Positions 47,263 to 56,267 of a stretch of DNA of 64,000 nucleotides are shown here, one piece after another. Position 1 is the first letter of the stretch. Each line of letters starts with the position of its first letter. This DNA is from Nostoc cf. commune SO-36. GTDB taxonomy: Bacteria > Cyanobacteriota > Cyanobacteriia > Cyanobacteriales > Nostocaceae. Location: assembly GCF_023734775.1 (NCBI RefSeq), contig NZ_AP025732.1, forward strand, positions 4,347,001 through 4,411,000. The letters run 5' to 3'. A model generated the notes under the pieces. It ran no database searches. It was given only the letters and a program-made list of their open reading frames with translations, and was not told the DNA's origin. Both the position numbers and the translations under genes were made by a program.

Positions 47263-47460
47263 TTAACTAGCTTGCTGTCCAAACCGTCTCTGTAAATCAG
47301 CCTCCGCTTCCTCAATTGTCATGGGCATCTGTTTTGGAGATTGGGCGCGTCTCCTATCAATGTAAATATGGAATGCATCATCGTCGTTGCGATGCTCCAA
47401 AATATAAGTTCTTAGCTGCTCTAAAAGCATTTGTTGAAAGTTAGGTTTTGTCATAACCAA
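47263..47460 (-). CDS. DUF6887-like small protein
   Basis: 65 residues (or 63 from ATG at 47454). KPNFQQMLLEQLRTYILEHR followed by NDDDAFHIYIDR fits the small cyanobacterial DUF6887 family. It overlaps the end of the DUF6888 gene by about 10 bp, the pairing usually seen for the two. Function unknown; the pair looks like a toxin-antitoxin or accessory unit by size and overlap only. Confidence 0.6.
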   Translation of the reverse strand: MVMTKPNFQQMLLEQLRTYILEHRNDDDAFHIYIDRRRAQSPKQMPMTIEEAEADLQRRFGQQAS

Positions 47461-47627
47461 AGAATTTCTCCAGTTGGTATTACCTCAGCTTCAATTGAAT
47501 TATTCGCCAAGATATAAACATTTCTGGTGCGCTCATCTAATCTCACAAGGTCTATTCGTTTATAAACTCTGGTAAGTTGAGCGCACACCCGAATTGCAGA
47601 TATTGCTTGTTTGGGTGTAGGCTCCAT
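47451..47627 (-). CDS. DUF6888-like small protein
   Basis: 58 residues from ATG at 47627 (GTG at 47633 possible). EPTPKQAISAIRVCAQL, YKRIDLVRLDERTRNVYIL and the terminal IPTGEILWL fit DUF6888, the usual partner of DUF6887. Starts a few bases after the M50 protease stop on the same strand, so probably one transcript. Function unknown. Confidence 0.6.
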   Translation of the reverse strand: MEPTPKQAISAIRVCAQLTRVYKRIDLVRLDERTRNVYILANNSIEAEVIPTGEILWL

Positions 47628-47632
47628 AAACA

Positions 47633-49114
47633 CTATCCTATTCCCAAACGCCCAGCCAAACCGGGAGTTAGGGGTAGAAGTGTGGTAATCATCAAGAATA
47701 GAGCCAAAAGACCCAAAGCGGCTCTAGCATCATCGGGTTCAGTGACTTCATTCAAGCTGGGGCGTTCTTGATCCCGTTGCAAGAAGAAAATCACGATCGC
47801 CCAGTACATGGCAAGAGTATTACCGAGAGACACTAACGCTAGTAAAATTAAAGTTGCTACTGTTGCTCGTCCTGCGGTTTTGCGTCCATAAATCGCCTGA
47901 ACAATGCGCCCACCATCGAGTTGTCCGGCTGGCATTAAGTTCAAAGCGTTAATTACTAACCCCAGCCAACCAATTATCACTAAGGGATGAACACTTACCA
48001 GGGATGACTGCAACGCCGAACCGAGGACAACTCGCGCCAAGCTTCCCACCAAAATCGACCCTTGAAAAAACTGATTTGGCAATTGAAATAAACTACCTGG
48101 GACAGAAAGCACCAAGCCCGTCACCAGCATTAACAGAGAAATAATACCACCTGCGGCTGGCCCTGCCAAGGCGATATCAAATAATACCTTCCGGTTAGGC
48201 ATAGAGATTCAAAGCGGGTAATTGCACCAAAAGAACCAATTTGCACAGCCGGCAGAAAGAAAGGCCAGCTAAGGCGAATTTGGTGACGCCGAGCAAGTAA
48301 CCAATGACCGATTTCGTGAGCAACTAAAATCGCAAATATCCCAGCGCCTATAGGCAAAGCTTCTTGAAACCGCCCTGGATTGCCAAAGAAATCAAAATTC
48401 AGTAGTAATCCCGCAGCTTCTAAACTTGTGGCAATGGTGGCTATCAACAGAATACCTGCAAAAGCTTTTTGCGATCGCAACATCGGCTTGGGATCGTTGC
48501 GGCTGGGTAGGACGATTACTACTGGTTTGCCGTCTGTATTTTCCACTAAAAACAGGCGATATTGATCGCCAAGTGCGTTGCCGTAAACTTGCAGTTAGAC
48601 GGTTGTGAGTCTCTTCTGGTTCTCCCCGCAAATTACCTTTGAAAATGGCTCCATCTTGGTAAGCGATCGTTTCTGTGGCAAAAAATGTATCGATACCGAA
48701 AATTCCTTTAACTGCATTCAAGTCTTCTTCCGGTATCGGTGGGATCTCCGGTTTCAATTCTGCTGCTGTTGGTTGTGGGGAATTTGCTTCAAGTGAGGAA
48801 GCAGCAGCGAGTCTTTCTGTGGCGCGTTGCTTGAGGATGGCATCTTGCCCAGCTGCGCGTAACTGTCTGCCCAAGTAGACGTACAATCCGGCGGATGTCA
48901 CCACTAAGAACAATATACCAGCTATATTGATGTAAATCCCTGCGGCAAACAATCCAAAAAACAGGAGCCAGGGAGCCATCAACACCACCGACTGTAACCA
49001 GGCCAAGATTCCCAGTTTACCAAAAGGTCTGGCGCGATAAAAGCCCCAGCCCAAAATGCCTAAAGCTAACAGTAGGATTGCCGCTAGGATAGAAGTTTCT
49101 GATAAAGTAAACAT
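47633..49114 (-). CDS. Site-2 (M50) membrane metalloprotease, two frameshifts
   Basis: 493 residues when repaired, from ATG at 49114 (FTLSETSILAAIL). N-terminal membrane segments and a soluble region come first. The zinc site VAHEIGHWLLARRHQ follows, then FDIALAGPAAGG, and the third-ligand region NALNLMPAGQLDGGRI. Site-2 proteases cut within membranes, for example to release anti-sigma factors. An extra base near 48588 (CAACGCACTTGG) and a missing base near 48204 (TCTCTATGCC) break it into three frames. The two shifts cancel, giving the normal length. Confidence 0.85.
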
Positions 49115-49319
49115 CTCCAAACCTTTGCTATTGAGACTAAGCCAGAACAAGTCCGGTATTGCAGATACACTTATTAATGTATAACGCCGCCTGTAATCTG
49201 CCCAAATTATCCCGCTTTGTGTAGAGCTACTAGACATCTCCAGAAATTAATTATGTGTTACCTGAAACCCTTGTAAAAACGTTGCAATGCAACGTCTTTA
49301 CATTCATTTTCGGAGATGT

Positions 49320-49577
49320 CTACGGTGTACACACAAGTCTTTTAAAGTTACTGCCTAACAGAGGGTAGGTTAATTTTTGCAGGTCGATGCAACAAAGGTG
49401 TAGGTCGATGCAACAAAGGTGTAGGTTGATGCAACAAAGGTGCAGGTTGATGCAACAAAGGTGCAAGTCGATGCAACAAACGTGCAAGTTGATGCAACAA
49501 AGGTGCAGGTCGATGCAACAAAGGTACAAGTCGATGCAACAAACGTGCAGGTCAAGAAACTTGTGTGTACACCGTAG
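49320..49577. mobile_element. TIR element E1, copy 2, enclosing array C
   Basis: The same perfect 18-bp ends as at 14825-15061 (CTACGGTGTACACACAAG and complement) bound 258 bp. The interior is unrelated to copy 1 and consists mostly of 21-bp tandem array C. No target duplication was found at the flanks. Confidence 0.8.
49381..49553. repeat. 21-bp tandem array C, 8 units plus partial
   Basis: Units begin AGGTCGATGCAACAAAGG and end TGT or TGC. Each unit boundary carries TGCA-N6-TGCA. The array lies wholly inside the E1 inverted ends. Confidence 0.92.
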
Positions 49578-49620
49578 GGTAGCTTTACTACGGGAGGGGC
49601 TGCTCTTGAGAAGTCACGCA

Positions 49621-49650
49621 GGAATTACAACTAATTTACCGGACATGATA
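49621..49650. repeat. Lone end of E2 family
   Basis: GGAATTACAACTAATTTACC followed by GGACATGATA matches the right end of the E2 element at 38980-39108. No left end nearby. Confidence 0.6.
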
Positions 49651-49676
49651 AGCTGTTCCACTGATGGTGGTAAAAT

Positions 49677-49701
49677 CCCCGACTTCTTAAAGAAGTCGGG
49701 G
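49677..49701. repeat. CCCCGACTTCTT palindrome
   Basis: CCCCGACTTCTT-A-AAGAAGTCGGGG, a perfect 12-bp hairpin; 99 bases from the convergent radical-SAM gene end. Repeat-like, possible terminator. Confidence 0.6.
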
Positions 49702-49799
49702 ATCTGGCAGCGCCTCAAAATTAATGCGATAGACCACTAGATGTGATTTAGCTTATGAGTAGGTCAAGAGTTCAAACTGTATTTGAACGAAGTCGTCTT

Positions 49800-50888
49800 C
49801 TAAGTCCAATAAAGAATTTCAGCATTTGGAAAGCGCCTACTAATCTCACTCTCAAAAAAGCTACGCAACGCCTTCATTGTATCCTTCTCGTAAACGTACT
49901 TCGTCCCACCAAACTTATTACGCTTGACGCTGCGTTTTGCCTCATCCATCTCTAATTTCGATTGCGGATACCAAGTTTGTAACACTTCTTTTGAACCAGG
50001 TGTGAACCGATGGGAGATTAGCTCAAAGGTAAGGTTACAATCAAAATCCAGTGCTTCGTTTATCTGCTCAAACAAACGACTATAGTGCATCTGCCAATCG
50101 TCTATCGGCATAATTGGCGCGATAACCAATCCTATTGGATAATTGCCACCGCCGCGCTCTTGTGGTAACGCCAACCGTCGCAACGCATTAAGTCTGGATG
50201 CTACGGATGCCGTGCCACCTTCAAACTTACCAGAAATTGGTGCAGCATTAACGCTCATCCGACAGTGAGTATTCCCATTGTGTGGTAAATTGAGTAATCC
50301 ATCCACAGCATCAAACTTCGATACCCAACGTAGATGTGCATTGGGACGAGTGCCAAAGTAACGGATACATTCAGCAAGACTTCCAGTTAAATGCTCAATA
50401 CCTAATGGATCTGTGTAACAACTAACTTCAAAACTCGTGTTTTTACCCTGTTGCTCGTAGTTCCCTAAGTTCTCTAATATCTGCGGTAAGTTGGCAAAAG
50501 CGCGAATGACAGGTGGCCCCGACAAGCTACCAGCTAGGTAGCAGTATTGACAGTGAGCCGGGCAACCTTCGGCAAGGTGAAACTGCCAATCCGCAGAAGG
50601 TGGAATGGGACTCAGCTTAAAAGAACTGGGTGGTGCAGTAACCACCGCTAAAGTACGCTTGGCGATGTTGTAAGTATCACGCTCAGACTCACCACGCAGT
50701 CCCTTCAGGCGGTTCTGTGATAATTCTTCTATTGGTAAGTTGAGTGACTGCACACGTTTAAAAATCTGCTGCCCCCAATCCTCATCTAGGGCAGCAGGTG
50801 TAAACATTACCCGTTCAGGTATCCACAACCTTGATGATCTTGTTTGTGTATCTGATACTGAAACTTGGTCTGTAATGGTATTCAGCAA
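49800..50888 (-). CDS. Radical SAM protein, spore photoproduct lyase-like
   Basis: 362 residues. The iron-sulfur motif is CPAHCQYCYLAGS (CxxxCxxC) near 110. SPL-family context includes LWIPERVMFTPAALD, FEVSCYTDPLGIEH, ISHRFTPGSKEVLQTWYP and GGTKYVYE. SPL repairs the spore photoproduct in Bacillus; homologues occur in cyanobacteria, where no spores are made, so the substrate here is open (possibly a UV lesion). 16 bp after the gene at 50905, so likely an operon. Confidence 0.82.
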   Translation of the reverse strand: MLNTITDQVSVSDTQTRSSRLWIPERVMFTPAALDEDWGQQIFKRVQSLNLPIEELSQNRLKGLRGESERDTYNIAKRTLAVVTAPPSSFKLSPIPPSADWQFHLAEGCPAHCQYCYLAGSLSGPPVIRAFANLPQILENLGNYEQQGKNTSFEVSCYTDPLGIEHLTGSLAECIRYFGTRPNAHLRWVSKFDAVDGLLNLPHNGNTHCRMSVNAAPISGKFEGGTASVASRLNALRRLALPQERGGGNYPIGLVIAPIMPIDDWQMHYSRLFEQINEALDFDCNLTFELISHRFTPGSKEVLQTWYPQSKLEMDEAKRSVKRNKFGGTKYVYEKDTMKALRSFFESEISRRFPNAEILYWT

Positions 50889-50904
50889 TATTTTTCTCCG
50901 TTAT

Positions 50905-51264
50905 TTAATTTGCTTCAAGGACTTGCTTAATTCGTCGCTCTAACAAATCAAGATCCAAACTGCCTTCATCACGGTTAATTCGGCGCACAGTTGAATTAAC
51001 ATTAGCTAAATTAACCAATAAATCTTGAAGAATTTCCTGCTGCTGACGGGCTTGAGTAACTTCGCGTGGTTCCTGTACCAAATCACGGATGATGGTATCT
51101 TCAGCGCGAGAGGCGATAATTGGATCGTTTTGCCCTTGAACGTGAACAAAGGTTCGTCGCCCAGGGCCTCGCTCCTCTTCTATTGGGATAACTGCTGTCA
51201 CTTGGTCAGAACGCACATATTTGCCAAATCCCAAATGGACTAGCTCTGATGAGAGTATTTTCAT
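50905..51264 (-). CDS. Small protein with DUF370/RemA-like N-terminus
   Basis: 119 residues. ELVHLGFGKYVRSDQVTAVI, then GRRTFVHVQG and IIASRAEDTII, recall the pattern of RemA/DUF370 DNA-binding proteins. The C-terminal half (about 70-119) is helical (QARQQQEILQDLLVNLANVN). The similarity is suggestive only. Upstream partner of the radical-SAM gene with 16 bp between. Confidence 0.5.
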   Translation of the reverse strand: MKILSSELVHLGFGKYVRSDQVTAVIPIEEERGPGRRTFVHVQGQNDPIIASRAEDTIIRDLVQEPREVTQARQQQEILQDLLVNLANVNSTVRRINRDEGSLDLDLLERRIKQVLEAN

Positions 51265-51487
51265 ATAATTGAAGCGTTATTTTTATGTCTTACTTATATT
51301 GTAAAATCTAGAAAAGTGACTTGAACCCATAGAGCATACGGGTTATACCCAATTCAAGGTAGTAGTTTCCTTTCCCAATTACTCTTTGATATCTCTATGT
51401 CAATCACACTATTTTTGCCAGCTTTTGGGCTTGTTCTGGGGTTTCACTAAGCTCAGTAAACTCAAGTTTTAGATTGCAGTTATAACC

Positions 51488-51504
51488 CAATACGGTTCAG
51501 TTAA
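51488..51504. repeat. Lone end of E4 family
   Basis: CAATACGGTTCAGTTAA matches the left end of E4 at 27975. It lies 49 bp before the truncated Uma2 gene; no second end found. Confidence 0.6.
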
Positions 51505-51552
51505 CGCCATCGTTCGTTACCAGCACATCTGGTAATTTGTCTAATAATAGCA

Positions 51553-52005
51553 ATGAGCTTGTGGTCGAGAGATTCAATGCAAAAACGTTTAGTTGCAGTG
51601 ATTGATGCCTTGGGCAGTAACTATGAAGCTTTTCCTGAATTGCGCTGTACCTGCGGTAATCGTTCAGTAGTTCCTGATGTGGTTATTATTTCTAGCAATC
51701 AAATACCACTGGATGAAAGCGGTGAAATTATTAGCAGCGGTATTGATTTTGCACCCGCTTGGGTCATCGAAATTCTTTCCCCTGCTCAAAGCCAAACCAA
51801 AGTAACTGGAAATATTCTACACTGTTTGAAAAATGGCAGTCAGTTAGGATGGTTGATTGATCCAAGTGAACGCTGTATTTTAGTTTATCAGCCTAATTCT
51901 TTACCAGATTTGTTAGCAGGACAAGATATATTAACAGTGTTAGAAGATTTGAATTTGACGCTCTCTGTGAATGAAGTCTTTGCTTGGTTACAGCGTCAAG
52001 TTTGA
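51553..52005 (+). CDS. Uma2-family (DUF820) nuclease-like protein, 5'-truncated
   Basis: 150 residues versus about 190 for the family. The remaining part has AFPELRCTCGNRSVVPDVVI, WVIEILSPAQSQTKV and GWLIDPSERCILVYQP, that is the PD...(D/E)xK-like core. The N-terminal about 40 residues are missing and an E4 end lies just upstream. Function of Uma2 proteins is unknown. Possibly a relic. Confidence 0.7.
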   Translation: MSLWSRDSMQKRLVAVIDALGSNYEAFPELRCTCGNRSVVPDVVIISSNQIPLDESGEIISSGIDFAPAWVIEILSPAQSQTKVTGNILHCLKNGSQLGWLIDPSERCILVYQPNSLPDLLAGQDILTVLEDLNLTLSVNEVFAWLQRQV

Positions 52006-52034
52006 CAGCAACTCCCAATAATCAAAAAATCTAA

Positions 52035-52220
52035 ATACTCGCTCAAGAATGCTTTATTCAAACCAAGCCTCAGACTGAGAAATATTGCTTTGCAAAAGAA
52101 ACCCTTGAGATTACCTTACGCTTGTTTGATGAATGCGATCGCGTCGATGCTAAAGGGATTGAGGATATACGAGAAAAAATTGATGCAGGGATTTATAGCT
52201 TCAGACCAAACACCACCTAG
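52035..52220 (+). pseudogene. Unrecognised short frame without start codon
   Basis: Open from 52035 to TAG at 52218: ETLEITLRLFDECDRVDAKG, IEDIREKIDAGIYSF. No ATG, GTG or TTG in a useful place. It may be the end of a lost gene; the DAGIYSF tail loosely recalls FlgM-type ends. Function not assigned. Confidence 0.25.
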
Positions 52221-52312
52221 TAAACCAAATTATAGAGCGGTTTCGATCAGGACATTAAGCGTAACCCTTGAGACACTGTGAATTTCAGGTGGTATTGGGT
52301 TAAAAAAGAAAC

Positions 52313-53494
52313 ATGAAAATTATAAAATCCATCACCAATTGGTTAGAAACCCGCGCCAGTGCCCCTGCTTATGGCGGTTGGGTACTAGCAGTAACCGCTA
52401 TTTGTTTTTTTGGTGCAGGTATCAATACGATGGCTGGTTGGCTGTATGCCATTAGCGGCATCAGTTTTGCACTTCTGGGTGTAGCAGCTATTTTACCGCC
52501 GCGATCGCTCACAGGTCTATCCATCACCCGCCGTCCCATGCAGCCAGTATCAGCCGGCGACGATCTAACGGTGGAGTTAGAAATCCGCAATCAGACACAA
52601 CAGGCTGTAAGTTTATTGCAAGTTGAAGATATACTGCCCTTCGTCTTAGGGAAACCAGTAAAAAAGGCAATTGAGACAATTCCTAGTCAAGGTAGTTACC
52701 GTTGGGTATATTACCACCCTACTGTGCGCCGGGGCATTTATCGCTGGCATAGAGTCGAACTAGGTTCTGGTGCGCCTTTGGGATTATTCTGGTGTCGCCG
52801 TCAGCGTGATTGTGCTGCCACAGCGATCGTCTATCCCACAGTGTTACCCTTGGCTACCTGCCCCCTAGTAGACGAAATGGGGCAACAAGAGAGCAAAAGG
52901 GGCGATCCTCGTGGTAGACCCTTGCAGACAGCGACAACGGGGCTGGTGCGATCGCTCCGTCCTTATCGTGTAGGAGATCCCACCCGTCTGATTCACTGGC
53001 GGACTAGCGCTCGTTATGGAGAATTAAGGGTGCGGGAGTTAGAAATGGTGACAGGTGGACAAGAAATAGTTATTGCCCTTGACAGTGCTAGCAATTGGGA
53101 AGAAGAAAACTTTGAACAAGCAGTAATTGCCGCAGCCTCGCTGTATTTTTATGCACAGCAACAGCAATTACAGGTGCAACTATGGACAGCATCAACAAGT
53201 TTAATTAAAGGCGATGCCTATGTTTTAGAAACTTTAGCAGCAACCAGAGCATTAGAAGATGCCAGTTCAGTAGTTCCTAAAAGCCATCCTTTGATTTGGC
53301 TGACTCAAAACCCCCTGAGCCTTGCTACTCTTCCTCAAGGCAGTCGCTGGGTTTTGTGGTCAAATATTTCCTCATCAGGAGAACAAGAGGTAATCAATTG
53401 GGAACATCCTGGTATAGTTTTGCAGAGCGATGTCTCCGACGGGCTACGCCTACGCCCACTACAACTCCAGCTACAAAAAACATTACCTTCATAA
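52313..53494 (+). CDS. DUF58-domain protein
   Basis: 393 residues. Two N-terminal membrane segments (GGWVLAVTAICFFGAGI and LYAISGISFALLGVAAI) come first. A beta-rich region follows, and then the DUF58 core: YRVGDPTRLIHWRTSARYGEL near 220 (the conserved R-x-Y-x-x-GD-x-R-x-I-x-W motif). A von Willebrand-like part follows (EIVIALDSASNWE). DUF58 proteins often go with MoxR ATPases; none is in this window. The last about 20 codons contain a small dispersed repeat. Confidence 0.82.
   Translation: MKIIKSITNWLETRASAPAYGGWVLAVTAICFFGAGINTMAGWLYAISGISFALLGVAAILPPRSLTGLSITRRPMQPVSAGDDLTVELEIRNQTQQAVSLLQVEDILPFVLGKPVKKAIETIPSQGSYRWVYYHPTVRRGIYRWHRVELGSGAPLGLFWCRRQRDCAATAIVYPTVLPLATCPLVDEMGQQESKRGDPRGRPLQTATTGLVRSLRPYRVGDPTRLIHWRTSARYGELRVRELEMVTGGQEIVIALDSASNWEEENFEQAVIAAASLYFYAQQQQLQVQLWTASTSLIKGDAYVLETLAATRALEDASSVVPKSHPLIWLTQNPLSLATLPQGSRWVLWSNISSSGEQEVINWEHPGIVLQSDVSDGLRLRPLQLQLQKTLPS
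53427..53456. repeat. Small dispersed repeat at the DUF58 3' end
   Basis: GCGATGTCTCCGACGGGCTA followed by CGCCTACGCC. It is the complement of the repeat at 30851-30879. Here it is read in frame and encodes SDVSDGLRLRP. Confidence 0.72.
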
Positions 53495-53740
53495 ATTGCA
53501 AACATTGGGCATAGGTTATTATTCCCCTTGTCCCCTTGTCCACCAATCCCCAGCCCCCACACAAGTTAAGCTTTTGCAATTTCCTAGATTTTCTCTGATC
53601 CCAACACACCGGACATATCAGCCTTTGAGCAAAGGAAAAATTATTTGAGCGGGTAAGGTTGGGGATATACACCCAGTAATCCTCTAGCGAGGCTGAGTTA
53701 CAATGCAAAGAAATATTTAAATTATGAGCGACCGATCCAC

Positions 53741-54106
53741 ATGATCACATCAGAACATAACACAAAATCCAGCGATAAAAGTCTAGAGGCAATGCGGCAT
53801 TTTTCCGAACAATACGCCAAGCGTACTGGAACCTACTTCTGTTCTGAACCTTCTGTTACCGCAGTTGTGATTGAAGGACTAGCTAAACATAAAGACGAAC
53901 TAGGTGCGCCTTTATGTCCCTGTCGCCACTACGAAGATAAAGAAGCTGAGGTTCACGCTACATATTGGAACTGTCCTTGTGTGCCAATGAGAGAACGCAA
54001 AGAGTGCCATTGTATGTTGTTCCTCACCTCTGACAACGAGTTTGCGGGAGAACAACAAGAAATCTCTCTCGAAACAATCAAAGAAGTACGAGATAGCATG
54101 GGATGA
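53741..54106 (+). CDS. ftrC: Ferredoxin-thioredoxin reductase, catalytic subunit
   Basis: 121 residues. Passes electrons from ferredoxin to thioredoxin through a 4Fe-4S cluster and an adjacent disulfide. The cysteine pattern CPCRHYED ... CPCVPMRERKECHC is complete. ATG at 53741; its stop overlaps the next gene's start by 4 bp (ATGA). Links photosynthetic electron flow to thioredoxins such as trxA in this window. Confidence 0.93.
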   Translation: MITSEHNTKSSDKSLEAMRHFSEQYAKRTGTYFCSEPSVTAVVIEGLAKHKDELGAPLCPCRHYEDKEAEVHATYWNCPCVPMRERKECHCMLFLTSDNEFAGEQQEISLETIKEVRDSMG

Positions 54107-54495
54107 GCGAAATCATCCCCCAAGAGTTTTGGCAAGGCGTAGAACAGTTTAATTCTGGTCAGTTCTACGCTTGTCATGACACTTTAGAGGCTTTGTGGAT
54201 TGAAGCTAGCGAACCCGAAAAAACCTTTTATCAAGGCATTCTCCAAATTGCGGTGGCACTGTATCATTTAGAAAATCGCAATTGGCGAGGTGCAGTAATT
54301 TTATTGGGAGAAGGCAGCAATCGCCTACGCCGTTACCCATCTAGTTACAGTGGCGTTGATGTAGATGAGCTATTGAGTCAGAGTGCAGTTTTGTTGACGA
54401 CATTACAACAAATAAGGCCAGAAAAAATTACATCTGGTGATCTGGGTAAAAATCAAGTCTTATCTTTGCCTAGAATTGTGCTGACTCCTGATTAA
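54103..54495 (+). CDS. DUF309 protein
   Basis: 130 residues. FWQGVEQFNSGQFYACHDTL followed by EALWIE is the DUF309 signature (FNxGxYxxxHExLExxW), then YQGILQIAVALYH and GAVILLGEGSNRLRRYP. Helical, cytosolic, function unknown. Translationally coupled to ftrC through an ATGA overlap. Confidence 0.85.
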   Translation: MSEIIPQEFWQGVEQFNSGQFYACHDTLEALWIEASEPEKTFYQGILQIAVALYHLENRNWRGAVILLGEGSNRLRRYPSSYSGVDVDELLSQSAVLLTTLQQIRPEKITSGDLGKNQVLSLPRIVLTPD

Positions 54496-54535
54496 CCTAC
54501 GTAGAGACGCAAAATTTCGCATCTCTACGTAGGTT
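54494..54535 (+). terminator. Hairpin after ftrC-DUF309
   Basis: AACCTACGTAGAGA and TCTCTACGTAGGTT form a perfect 14-bp stem starting at the DUF309 stop. Likely terminator; related to the hairpin at 9693-9720. Confidence 0.6.
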
Positions 54536-54733
54536 GATGCTTGAACTTCCCATTTCTAATATATTTAAGCTGTAGTGCATTTCATGCCAATTTCCTGAAA
54601 CCTTGAGGTTAGGGGTAGCGTCACTATTTCAGCCAGTAGTTATCGGAAATCACTCCAGATAGTATATTTCATATCTGGATAAAGTACTTGAGATAATTAG
54701 AATACAAGCTGAAATCCTGAATCCCAAACTGCT

Positions 54734-55231
54734 ATGATGCCCTGCTTTCAATTGCCTTTATCACAGATGCGTCGCTTTGGATTAGCTTTAATGCTCCCAG
54801 TTGCACTCTTGGGCACTTTTGCATTCCCTACTCAAGTGCAAACTGCTACTGCACAGACATCTGAGGCTAATCGTCCCCTCACTATCCGCGCTGATGTGCA
54901 AGAATATGACGCTAAAAATCAAGTAATCACCGCTCGCGGTAACGTGCAAATGTTGTATCCTGCTCGCCAACTTCAGGCAACATCTGCCCAAGCACAGTAT
55001 TTTAGTAAAGAACGCCGAATTGATTTCAGTGGCAATGTCTATATTTTGCAACAGGGTGGTAACAGTATTCGGGCGGAGAAAGTAACCTATTTAATTGATG
55101 AAGGGCGATTTGTTGCTTTACCCCAATCCAACCGTCAGGTAGAGTCCATTTATATGATCCAAGAATCAGATAATAATGGACAAACTGCTACACCTGCCCC
55201 AAACACACCACCATTCAAACCTTCTAATTAG
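54734..55231 (+). CDS. lptA: LptA-like lipopolysaccharide transport protein
   Basis: 165 residues. N-terminal signal peptide (LALMLPVALLGTFAFPTQ, cleavage after ATAQ), then an OstA/LptA domain: IRADVQEYDAKNQVITARGN, VQMLYP, FSKERRIDFSGNVYILQQG. It forms the periplasmic bridge carrying LPS to the outer membrane. Pro-rich tail. First of lptA-lptB-lptF/G, with lptB 30 bp downstream. Confidence 0.85.
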   Translation: MMPCFQLPLSQMRRFGLALMLPVALLGTFAFPTQVQTATAQTSEANRPLTIRADVQEYDAKNQVITARGNVQMLYPARQLQATSAQAQYFSKERRIDFSGNVYILQQGGNSIRAEKVTYLIDEGRFVALPQSNRQVESIYMIQESDNNGQTATPAPNTPPFKPSN

Positions 55232-55261
55232 CATTTACCACCAAGAAAGGGTGCTTCCAGC

Positions 55262-55990
55262 GTGAAAATTGTTTTAGAGAATATTCACAAATCTTATGGC
55301 AAGCGAGTAATTGTCAATCGTGTTAACCTTTCTGTTGCTCAGGGCGAAGTCGTTGGTTTGCTAGGCCCTAATGGGGCTGGTAAAACGACGACTTTTTATA
55401 TTGCCACAGGTTTAGAAAAACCCAATCAAGGAAAAGTCTGGCTGGGTAATATGGATGTGACAGGAATGCCAATGCACAAAAGGGCGCAACTGGGTATTGG
55501 CTATTTAGCACAAGAAGCAAGTGTTTTTCGTCAACTCTCGGTAGAGGACAATATTCTGTTAGTGCTAGAGCAAACTCATGTGCCACGATGGGAATGGCCA
55601 AGACGACTCAAAACTTTATTGCGGGAGTTTCGGTTGGAAAAATTAGCTAACAGTAAAGGAATTCAACTTTCTGGTGGTGAGCGACGGCGGACGGAATTAG
55701 CAAGGTCTTTAGCTGCTGGACAAGAAGGGCCAAAATTTTTGCTTTTGGATGAACCATTTGCGGGGGTTGATCCGATCGCAGTCTCAGAAATTCAACAAAT
55801 CGTAGCACAACTGCGCGATCGCGGCATGGGAATATTAATTACAGATCATAATGTCCGCGAAACCCTCGCCATAACCGATCGCGCCTACATCATGCGCGAG
55901 GGGCAAATCCTTGCTTTTGGTGCTGCTGAGGAACTCTACACTAACCCCCTAGTGCGGCAATATTATTTAGGGGATAACTTTCAAGTCTAA
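55262..55990 (+). CDS. lptB: LPS export ABC transporter ATPase LptB
   Basis: 242 residues from GTG at 55262. Walker A GPNGAGKTTTFYI, Q-loop YLAQEASVFR, signature LSGGERRRTELARSL, Walker B LLLDEPFAGVD, switch His ITDHNVRETL, and the family C-terminus. It powers LPS extraction from the inner membrane with the LptF/G-type permease at 56268. Confidence 0.92.
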   Translation: MKIVLENIHKSYGKRVIVNRVNLSVAQGEVVGLLGPNGAGKTTTFYIATGLEKPNQGKVWLGNMDVTGMPMHKRAQLGIGYLAQEASVFRQLSVEDNILLVLEQTHVPRWEWPRRLKTLLREFRLEKLANSKGIQLSGGERRRTELARSLAAGQEGPKFLLLDEPFAGVDPIAVSEIQQIVAQLRDRGMGILITDHNVRETLAITDRAYIMREGQILAFGAAEELYTNPLVRQYYLGDNFQV

Positions 55991-56267
55991 ATTAACAATG
56001 ATTTAGTTAATATTTTTAAATGATATAGGAATCCGGTTTGATTACTGAAATTATTTGCGTAGGCTGGGAGTGGGGACTGGGGAGTAGGAAAAAAGACTTT
56101 TTCAGTGTACGGAGTTTTTTCAAAAATCAAATATGAGTCCTGTATTTGGTATTTTTTATTCTTCAGCATAAATCTATTAGTTAATTTTTAGCTATTAGAG
56201 AATTTAATTTTGATACGAAATGCAGTGGATATGCTTTGCCACGGTTGCCAATATTTAACTTTTCAAG

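Noticed and set aside
49320..49740. Cys-rich frames across array C (repeats of CCI-DLHL type)
   Set aside because: By-product of the 21-bp units inside E1; no start signal and both strands are open.
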